Positions 57,746-64,000 of a stretch of 64,000 bases of DNA are shown here, piece by piece (position 1 is the stretch's first letter; each line of letters starts with the position of its first letter). This stretch comes from Clostridiales bacterium (GTDB lineage Bacteria > Bacillota > Clostridia > Christensenellales > CAG-138). A model generated the notes under the pieces. That model made no database searches, was not told the origin of the DNA, and saw only the letters and a program-made list of their open reading frames with translations. The position numbers and the translations under genes are program-made. The stretch is taken from the NCBI GenBank assembly GCA_024691085.1, contig JAILNX010000027.1:62001-126000 (forward strand), written 5' to 3'.

Positions 57746-58348
57746 TCACTCGTAATACTGCACTTCGCACTTTCTGACCGTGAAGACGAACATATCGTCG
57801 TCCTTAAGCGTGAGCGACAGGCTGAAGACGCCCGCCGCGCCCGTGACCTTCACGATCGCCTTTACGCCCTCTCTCTCGCCGGCTTCGTTAAGAACGAGGT
57901 CCGCGCGCGTGATCTCGAAGACGTACTTCGACGAATCGGAGCGGAAGACGCAATAGCTGTCGCCGACCGTATAGATGAGCTGCACCTCGCTCGGCTTATA
58001 CTTCGTCCTCATCATGGCCTTAGCGTCGAAGCCGATCATGCGCTTTATAAGCTCGTCGGTCTCGGATATCGCGACCTTGCCGTAGCCCCTTACGTCGCTC
58101 TCGGGGAGCACGCAGGTGTAGATGCAGTAGATAAGCTCCTCCGCCTTGCTTGCGGGAACGCCCTTATCGGCGTCGTACGCGCCGTATATGCGGAAGGCCT
58201 TCGCGAGCTCCGTGATCTTTTTCGCCTCCTTCGCGGTAGGCGTGTAGGCGGTATCCGCCGCGGGCGTTTTGCCCCTGCACGCGGAAAGGCCCATAAGCAG
58301 AGCGGCGGCAAGCAGTAATGCCAGCGCTCTTGTTATCGCACGATACAT
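57746..58348 (-). CDS. Lipoprotein of unknown function
   Basis: A 200-residue protein: signal peptide ending GLSAC (Cys 24), short linker, and a domain with 'KITELAKAFRIYGAYDADKG', 'KAEELIYCIYTCVLPESDVR', and 'VQLIYTVGDSYCVFRSDSSK'. The start ATG at 58348 follows AAGGAGGG; the longer frame runs into the promoter. It is 9 bp upstream of yhaM and so heads the yhaM-metG transcript. No known family. Confidence 0.7.
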   Translation of the reverse strand: MYRAITRALALLLAAALLMGLSACRGKTPAADTAYTPTAKEAKKITELAKAFRIYGAYDADKGVPASKAEELIYCIYTCVLPESDVRGYGKVAISETDELIKRMIGFDAKAMMRTKYKPSEVQLIYTVGDSYCVFRSDSSKYVFEITRADLVLNEAGEREGVKAIVKVTGAAGVFSLSLTLKDDDMFVFTVRKCEVQYYE

Positions 58349-58380
58349 CGTATCCCTCCTTATATACATATCCATTTTAT

Positions 58381-58409
58381 ATGATACCATACAGTCCCGT
58401 TTATGTCAA
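58381..58409 (-). promoter_or_regulatory. Promoter of the lipoprotein-yhaM(-metG) unit
   Basis: On the minus strand TTGACA (58404-58409), 17 bp, TATCAT (58381-58386). Confidence 0.65.
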
Positions 58410-58531
58410 AGGGTATTAATAAATCCGGTCTTTACCTCAAAGCGAAAATGGTGTAAAATAAACAGGTTGGGAATGGCGGTTTTCAGCGCCGCCGAATAGA
58501 TTTTAGTAATGACGCCTTTTAAGGAGATTAT

Positions 58532-59608
58532 ATGAAAAAAATATTGATGACGGGCGGCGGCAGCGCCGGGCACGTTACGCCGAATATCGCTCTCTTTCCC
58601 GAGCTTCGCGCTCACGGCTTCGAGATACACTACGCCGGCCTTAAGGACGGCATAGAGCACGATCTCATCACCCGCGAGGAGGGCGTAACCTATCACGAGA
58701 TAGAGTCCGGCAAGCTGAGAAGGTATCTTTCCTTAAAGAACCTCGCAAGCCCGTTTAAGGTGATAAAGGGCGTGAGCCGGGCGAAGAAGCTCGTTAAGGA
58801 ATTGAAGCCCGACGTGGTCTTTTCGAAGGGCGGCTTCGTAAGCGTTCCGGTCGTCATGGCCGCCGCGGGGAAATGTCCCGTCGTCTGCCACGAATCGGAC
58901 TATACCCCCGGTCTTGCCAACAAGATCGCGGCGAGATACGCGGACACGGTCTGCGTGACGTTTGAGGACACGATCGGCCTTTCGAAGCCGAAGATCGCGA
59001 AGAAGATGGTGCATACCGGCACCCCGATAAGGCCGGAGCTTTACAAGGGCGTGCGCTCCATGGGGCTCTGGCACATGGGCTTCGACGGAGAAAAGCCGGT
59101 GCTGATGGTGATGGGCGGCAGCCTCGGCGCGGTCGCTCTGAACGAAGGAGTGCGCGGAGCGCTCGACGAGCTTACAAAGACGTTCGATATAGTGCATCTC
59201 TGCGGCAAGGGCAAGGTCGACGAAACGATCTCCCGCCCCGGTTACCGCCAGTTCGAATACGTCGGCGCGGAGCTTCCCGATATGCTTGCCGCGACGGACG
59301 TCGTGGTATCGCGCGCCGGCGCGAACGCGGTGTTCGAGTTCATATCCCTCGGCATACCCGCGCTCCTCGTTCCCCTGCCCCTTGAGGTCAGCCGCGGCGA
59401 CCAGATACTGAACGCGGACTACGTTACGAAGAAGGGCTACGCCGCGAAGCTCGACCAGGCGGACATAACCCCCGAAAGGCTCACGCGCGAGGTGCTTTCG
59501 CTCTACGCCCGCAGGGACGAGATGCGAAAAGCAATGCTCGCCGATCCCCTCGTCGACGGCACGGAAGAGGTGCTCGACGAGATATTCAAGGCCGCGAAGG
59601 TAAAATAG
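58532..59608 (+). CDS. murG: UDP-GlcNAc:lipid I N-acetylglucosaminyltransferase MurG
   Basis: A 358-residue GT-B glycosyltransferase that turns lipid I into lipid II at the membrane. The N-terminal loop MTGGGSAGHVTPNIAL, 'DVVFSKGGFVSVPVVMAA', 'CHESDYTPGLANK', 'LMVMGGSLGA' and 'VVSRAGANAVFEF' are all in place. It is not next to other mur or division genes here, and heads a plus-strand run. Confidence 0.95.
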   Translation: MKKILMTGGGSAGHVTPNIALFPELRAHGFEIHYAGLKDGIEHDLITREEGVTYHEIESGKLRRYLSLKNLASPFKVIKGVSRAKKLVKELKPDVVFSKGGFVSVPVVMAAAGKCPVVCHESDYTPGLANKIAARYADTVCVTFEDTIGLSKPKIAKKMVHTGTPIRPELYKGVRSMGLWHMGFDGEKPVLMVMGGSLGAVALNEGVRGALDELTKTFDIVHLCGKGKVDETISRPGYRQFEYVGAELPDMLAATDVVVSRAGANAVFEFISLGIPALLVPLPLEVSRGDQILNADYVTKKGYAAKLDQADITPERLTREVLSLYARRDEMRKAMLADPLVDGTEEVLDEIFKAAKVK

Positions 59609-59609
59609 G

Positions 59610-61157
59610 ATGAAAAGATTCACCGAAGAAGAGATACTTAAAATAATTGGAGAGCCGAACGGCGCCGATAAGCTCGTAAACATGAACGCCGATCCGGACG
59701 ATCTCTTTGAAAAAGCCGTCTCGCTCTTTGAAAAAAGCGGGCTCGCCTCCGCGCTCATCGTAAGGCTTCTGAACAAAAAGCAGTACCTTATTAAGCTCTC
59801 GGAGGACGGGGATTTCTTAAGCGCCGTAAGCAGGAACCTTACGGGCGAAAACGCGAAGCTCCGCAGGAACTCCGCGAGGCTCGCGGGAGCGTTAAAGCGC
59901 GGGAGCTTCGTTCCGGAGCTTATTTCCGCGCTCGAAAACGAAACGCAGAGGTTTGTCCGTCCGAGCTTCATACTCGCCCTCGGCTCGATAGGCGGTGAGG
60001 AGGCGAAGGCTTACCTTGCGAATTATAAGGTCGCTCCCCCCGCGGACGAAACGGAGGAAAAGCATTTCAGAGAGGAGACCGAGGCTTTGAAGACCGCGCT
60101 CCGCTCCTTCGCGCCGAAGGAGGAGCACGCGTTCACGGGGTTCACCGAACCTTATGCCGTCGAGCTCCGCGCGCCGGATCTTCTTACGCAGCAGCTTAGG
60201 GAGGAGCTTTCGGAGCTCGGCTTCGAGCCCTACGACGACCGTCACGACAGCATAAAGGTCAAGACCGCGGATTACCCCGCGCTGTTCGGGGCAAGGTGCT
60301 TCATTGAGGCGCTCTTCCCCGTGGGAACGGCCGACTGCGTACCCTCCGCCGTTGCGAAAAAGGCCGCGCCGTTCATGTATAAACTCATGCGCTCGTCGCA
60401 TTCGGGCAACCCGCCGTTCAGGTTCCGCGTGGAGCTTAAGGCCGAGATACGGGATCCCGAGAGAAGGCAGACGCTCGTCCGCGAGATCGCTGATATGTGC
60501 GAATCCGACGGGCTCGTCAACGCGCCGTCCGATTACGAGGCGGAGCTCCGCATCGAGGGAAACGAGAAGGGCGTACGCCTGTTCGTAAAGCTCTATACCG
60601 TTAAGGATACACGCTTTTCGTACCGCAGGGAATCCATTCCCGCGTCCATAAATCCCGCCGTCGCGGCGAGCGTTTTAAGGTTCGCCCAGGAGCATTTCAA
60701 GGTCGGCGCGAGGGTCATCGACCCCTGCTGCGGCTCGGGCACGATGCTGATCGAGCGCGCCATGCTCTCGCCCTGTCAGAGCCTTACGGGCGTCGACATC
60801 GCCCACCGCGCGATCGACGCGGCGAGGACGAACACATCTCTCGCGGGCGTCAACGCCAAATACATCGTGAACGACATACTGAGGTTCGAGTGCCACAGGC
60901 CGTACGACGAGCTTATCGCGAATCTTCCCTTCGGGAACCGCGTCGGCACGCATTCGTCCTGCGAAAAGCTCTACCGCGGGCTTATAGAGAAGCTGCCCGA
61001 GCTATTAAAAAAGGGCGGCGTCGCGGTGCTCTACACGATGGAGTTCACGCTTTTAAAGAAGATAATCAAGGAAAATCCGCGCGTTACGCTTATAAAGCAG
61101 CAGCGCACCGAGGCGGGCGGGCTCACGCCCATGATATTCATCGTGGAGGTGAACTGA
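59610..61157 (+). CDS. THUMP-type RNA methyltransferase with helical N-terminal extension
   Basis: A 515-residue protein. Residues about 1-170 are helical and HEAT-repeat-like ('LRRNSARLAGALKRGSFVPE', 'FVRPSFILALGSIGGEEAKA'). The middle looks like a divergent THUMP region. The C-terminal Rossmann methyltransferase has RVIDPCCGSGTMLIERAML (motif I), GVDIAHRAIDAARTN (II) and catalytic NLPFG in 'DELIANLPFGNRVG' (IV, (N/D)PPF type), as in Trm14/RlmKL-type N2-guanine methyltransferases. RNA target unknown. It starts 1 bp after murG. Confidence 0.78.
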   Translation: MKRFTEEEILKIIGEPNGADKLVNMNADPDDLFEKAVSLFEKSGLASALIVRLLNKKQYLIKLSEDGDFLSAVSRNLTGENAKLRRNSARLAGALKRGSFVPELISALENETQRFVRPSFILALGSIGGEEAKAYLANYKVAPPADETEEKHFREETEALKTALRSFAPKEEHAFTGFTEPYAVELRAPDLLTQQLREELSELGFEPYDDRHDSIKVKTADYPALFGARCFIEALFPVGTADCVPSAVAKKAAPFMYKLMRSSHSGNPPFRFRVELKAEIRDPERRQTLVREIADMCESDGLVNAPSDYEAELRIEGNEKGVRLFVKLYTVKDTRFSYRRESIPASINPAVAASVLRFAQEHFKVGARVIDPCCGSGTMLIERAMLSPCQSLTGVDIAHRAIDAARTNTSLAGVNAKYIVNDILRFECHRPYDELIANLPFGNRVGTHSSCEKLYRGLIEKLPELLKKGGVAVLYTMEFTLLKKIIKENPRVTLIKQQRTEAGGLTPMIFIVEVN

Positions 61158-61158
61158 C

Positions 61159-62352
61159 TTGACGGAAAAGCTCTGGTACGCTTCGCCCATGCTGACCTCC
61201 TGCGAGGCCGAAGTCATCTCGAGCGAAGAGCGGGACGGGAAATACCTCTTAAGGCTCGACCGCACGGTCATATTCCCCGCGGGCGGAGGTCAGCCCTCCG
61301 ACATGGGTTCGATAGGCGAGGCGAAGATAATTGAGGCGATCGAGGACGGGAACGAGGTCATTCACGTGACCGACCGCGCGCTTCCGGTTGGCGCCCGCGT
61401 TACCGCCCGGCTCGACGTTCCCCGCAGGCTCGACCACTCCGAGCAGCACACCGGCGAGCACATACTCTCCGGCCTTGCCGCGAAGCTCTTTGGCGCAAAG
61501 AACGTGGGCTTTCACATGGCGGAGGACTATTCGACGCTCGACCTCGACGTGTGTCTCGACGCGGACTCGTTAGCGCTCCTCGAGCGTGAGGCGAACGCCG
61601 CCGTAAGGCGGAACGTGCCGGTCACCTGTGAGATAATGGATCGCGAGAAGTTCGATTCCATCACGATAAGAAAGAAATCCGAAGTCAAGTCCGACGAGAT
61701 ACGCGTCGTCTTCATCGGGGGCGGCGAGGTCGATTCCTGCACCTGCTGCGGCACGCACTGCGCTTCCTCCGGCGAGGTCGGCTTTATAAGGATCGCCGAT
61801 TCCCAGAAATACAAGGGCGGCACGAGGATATGGTTTTCGGCAGGCGGCCGCGCCGTGAACGAGGCGAACGGGATGACCCGCGAGCTCAAGACGATCGCGA
61901 AGAGCTTCTCCACCTCGTGTGAGGAGCTGCCCGCGGCAATAAAAAAACAGTCGGACGAGCTGGCGAACTTAAAGCGCGAGCTTAAGTCCCGCACGCAGGC
62001 GCTCTGCCGCCTCATCGCGGAGGCGAATACCGACGAGGCGCCCGTCATGATGATGGAGGGCTTCGGCGCGAACGACGTAAAGCTCCTGACCGACAGCCTC
62101 ATCGATTCAGGCGCGCGCGTCGCGCTCGTATTCGGGAGACGCGGCAGCGCGGTCAGCTACCGCGCCGTAAGGAAGCAGGGCGAAAAGATACCCATGAACG
62201 ATATAGCCTTAGCCGTGAACGCGCTTAAAAACGGCAAGGGCGGCGGAAGTCCCGATTTCGCGCAGGGGGCGGTTCCTTCTCCCTTGACCGAGGAGGAGCT
62301 TGATACGCTTCGCGATTACATCAAAAGAAGAATAAAGACCCAAAGGGTTTGA
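61159..62352 (+). CDS. AlaX-type alanyl-tRNA editing protein with DHHA1 domain
   Basis: A 397-residue protein starting at TTG 61159. The editing domain homologous to AlaRS has the zinc ligands HSEQHTGEHIL and CTCCGTHC, preceded by 'RTVIFPAGGGQPSDMG'. A coiled coil (about 245-280) and a C-terminal DHHA1-like domain ('GSAVSYRAVRKQGEKIPMND ... GGGSPDFAQG') follow. It hydrolyses misacylated Ser- or Gly-tRNA(Ala) in trans. One base separates it from the methyltransferase stop. Confidence 0.88.
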   Translation: MTEKLWYASPMLTSCEAEVISSEERDGKYLLRLDRTVIFPAGGGQPSDMGSIGEAKIIEAIEDGNEVIHVTDRALPVGARVTARLDVPRRLDHSEQHTGEHILSGLAAKLFGAKNVGFHMAEDYSTLDLDVCLDADSLALLEREANAAVRRNVPVTCEIMDREKFDSITIRKKSEVKSDEIRVVFIGGGEVDSCTCCGTHCASSGEVGFIRIADSQKYKGGTRIWFSAGGRAVNEANGMTRELKTIAKSFSTSCEELPAAIKKQSDELANLKRELKSRTQALCRLIAEANTDEAPVMMMEGFGANDVKLLTDSLIDSGARVALVFGRRGSAVSYRAVRKQGEKIPMNDIALAVNALKNGKGGGSPDFAQGAVPSPLTEEELDTLRDYIKRRIKTQRV

Positions 62353-62366
62353 TTGGAGGAAAAAAC

Positions 62367-64000
62367 ATGAACAGCTGCTGGTCACTCGACGTGCTCTACA
62401 AGGGGTACGACACTCCCGAATTCAAGAACGACCTGGCCGCCGCGGACGCGATCGTAAGCGAGATCAACGCCGCCGCGAAGGAGCTGGATCCCACGGATCC
62501 CAAGGACTCTCTCCTTAAGATCATCGCGCTCAAGGAGAAGCGTTCCGAGCTATTTTCCAAGCTCTTCGAGTTCTGCTCATTAAGCCAGTCCGTCAACACC
62601 AAGGACGAGAACGCCGCCGCGTACATGGGCCAGCTTATGGCCAAGTACAGCGCCATGACGAAGGCCGACACCGTTTTCGACAAGTTCGTCGCCGCGATCG
62701 ACGATCTTGAAGCGGTCATCGCTTCGGATGAAATACTTACGGAATACGCCCACATGCTCCGCAGGATCAAGGCAAGCGCAGAGCACCTCCTTTCCGAGGA
62801 GGCCGAGGAGATCATGTCCCTTTACGACATCTCCGGCGGTTCCGCGTGGGGAGACCTTCAGAGCCAGCTCACCTCCTCCGTCACCGCTGATTTCCGCGGC
62901 GAGAAGCTGGGGCTTTCGGCGATAAGGAACAAGGCTTACGATCCCGATCCCGCCGTCCGCAAGGAGGCGTACGAGGCGGAGCTCGAATGCTATAAGAAGA
63001 TCGAGGAGCCCGTCGCCGCCGCGCTGAACAACATTAAGCTCCAGGTCATCAACGAGTCAAGGCTCCGCGGCTTCAAGTCGCCGCTTGAGCAGACGCTCTT
63101 TTACGAGGACATGAAGCGCGAAACGCTCGACGCGCTCTTTAGCGCCATGGACGAGTACATGCCCATGTTCCGCGAGTACTTAAAGACCAAGGCCGAGGCG
63201 CTCGGACACAGGAACGGTCTGCCCTGGTACGACCTCTTCGCGCCGATGGGCAAGAACGACCGCACCTATACCGCCGAGGACGCGAAGGAGTATCTGCTGA
63301 ACACCTTCAAGGGCTTCGACAGGGATCTTCACGACATGGTCGAGCGCGCGTTCGACGAGAGCTGGATCGACTTTTACCCCCGTGAGGGCAAGGTCGGCGG
63401 CGCGTTCTGCGCGGGCGTACGCTCCGCTAAGCAGAGCCGCGTGCTCACGAACTTCGACGGCTCGTTCAGCGACGTCGTCACCCTCGCCCACGAATTAGGG
63501 CATGCCTTCCACAACCTTAACATACTCGACCACCGTCCCCTTAACGACGATTACTCCATGCCCGTCGCGGAGACCGCCTCGACCTTCAACGAGCACGTCA
63601 TCATGGACGCGGCGATCGCGAACGCGAAGGATCCGGGCGAGAAGCTCGCGCTGATCGAGAGCCAGCTTATGGACACCACCCAGATCATCGTGGACATCTA
63701 CTCGAGGTACCTTATCGAGAGCGCGGTATTCGAGAACCGCGAGGAGAGCTATATGTTCCCCGGCACACTCTGCGATATGATGCTGGACGCTCAGAGGAAG
63801 GCCTACGGCGACGGTCTCGATCCCGAGTATCTTCACAAGTACATGTGGGTCTGCAAGAGCCATTACTATTCGAGCGGACTATCCTTCTACAACTTCCCGT
63901 ACGCCTTCGGCGGACTCTTCGCCCGCGGACTTTACTCCAAGTACTTAAAGGAGGGCGCCGCGTTCGTCCCGAAGTACAAGGCGCTCCTTCACGCCACTCC
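62367..64000 (+). CDS. Oligoendopeptidase F (M3 metallopeptidase), truncated by window end
   Basis: The frame from ATG 62367 (RBS GGAGGA) remains open for 544 codons to the window edge. The zinc motif HELGH is in 'VTLAHELGHAFHNLNILD', with the downstream 'MPVAETASTFNEH' Glu ligand. The preceding helical region (LRGFKSPLEQTLFYEDM, 'WYDLFAPMG') is typical of PepF/M3B. It degrades intracellular peptides of about 7-17 residues, a fitting partner for the opp importer. A typical PepF has about 600 residues, so about 50 are missing. Confidence 0.93.
   Translation, partial: MNSCWSLDVLYKGYDTPEFKNDLAAADAIVSEINAAAKELDPTDPKDSLLKIIALKEKRSELFSKLFEFCSLSQSVNTKDENAAAYMGQLMAKYSAMTKADTVFDKFVAAIDDLEAVIASDEILTEYAHMLRRIKASAEHLLSEEAEEIMSLYDISGGSAWGDLQSQLTSSVTADFRGEKLGLSAIRNKAYDPDPAVRKEAYEAELECYKKIEEPVAAALNNIKLQVINESRLRGFKSPLEQTLFYEDMKRETLDALFSAMDEYMPMFREYLKTKAEALGHRNGLPWYDLFAPMGKNDRTYTAEDAKEYLLNTFKGFDRDLHDMVERAFDESWIDFYPREGKVGGAFCAGVRSAKQSRVLTNFDGSFSDVVTLAHELGHAFHNLNILDHRPLNDDYSMPVAETASTFNEHVIMDAAIANAKDPGEKLALIESQLMDTTQIIVDIYSRYLIESAVFENREESYMFPGTLCDMMLDAQRKAYGDGLDPEYLHKYMWVCKSHYYSSGLSFYNFPYAFGGLFARGLYSKYLKEGAAFVPKYKALLHAT

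Overview
The window looks like chromosomal DNA of a moderately GC-rich Clostridia-type Bacillota (Firmicutes) bacterium, probably an anaerobic gut or fermentative lineage. The evidence is strong GGAGG-type ribosome binding sites, TTGACA/TATAAT promoters with 17-bp spacers, many lipobox lipoproteins, a CIRCE (HrcA) operator, an OhrR regulator, a phosphofructokinase with pyrophosphate-type residues, MutS2 and YhaM, and a complete glutamate mutase/methylaspartate fermentation operon. No phage, insertion sequence, CRISPR array or rRNA was found. Some accessory features stand out: a three-domain fusion protein, a tRNA-linked repeat present twice, and families of short intergenic repeats.

Layout. 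1-4170: divergent HTH regulator (cut by the window edge) and a nucleoside-type ABC importer (ATPase plus two permeases) without its binding protein. 4175-6050: a series of hairpins, a DUF6508-like gene, thymidine kinase and a deoxyribosyltransferase-like gene. 6061-9053: ECF sigma factor with probable anti-sigma factor, a small conserved gene and a DUF4037 nucleotidyltransferase-like gene. 9079-15327: oppBCDFA peptide importer with a promoter and inverted repeat. 15351-16217: six tRNA genes on the minus strand. 16305-20611: conserved unknown, then the D-serine dehydratase/NUDIX/AlkD fusion, a zinc-ribbon membrane protein and a lipoprotein. 20662-26868 (minus): MATE exporter, MutS2, U32 hydroxylase-like protein, ZapA. 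27191-29382 (minus): glutathione peroxidase, OhrR and a CDF metal exporter. 29486-34516: glmS-glmL-glmE-mal. 34566-37996: FtsB/DivIC-like, Ppx/GppA, split chromate transporter, DUF4003. 38049-40686: tryptophanase/tyrosine phenol-lyase relative, RdgB, YfcE phosphodiesterase. 40991-46184 (minus): greA, dusB chain, dapF, GH13 enzyme. 46300-52625 (minus): pullulanase lipoprotein, lipoprotein, lipase-like protein, glutaminase, PFK. 52774-53994: CIRCE-hsp20 and a lipoprotein. 54031-54677: tRNA-Gly and repeats. 54695-58348 (minus): metG, yhaM, lipoprotein. 58532-64000: murG, methyltransferase, AlaX-type editing protein, and oligoendopeptidase F, which runs off the end.

How it fits together. Import systems (nucleosides, peptides), a surface pullulanase with an intracellular GH13 partner, glutaminase, and the B12-dependent glutamate mutase route together suggest a scavenging fermenter of peptides, amino acids and alpha-glucans. 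Housekeeping of nucleotide pools (NUDIX domain, RdgB, Tdk) and DNA/RNA repair or modification (MutS2, AlkD domain, DusB, U32) recurs. Peroxide defence is served by an OhrR-type switch placed on a glutathione peroxidase. Intergenic spaces hold a family of 7-bp-period tandem repeats that often run up to stop codons, several terminators with the same stem, and palindromic elements.
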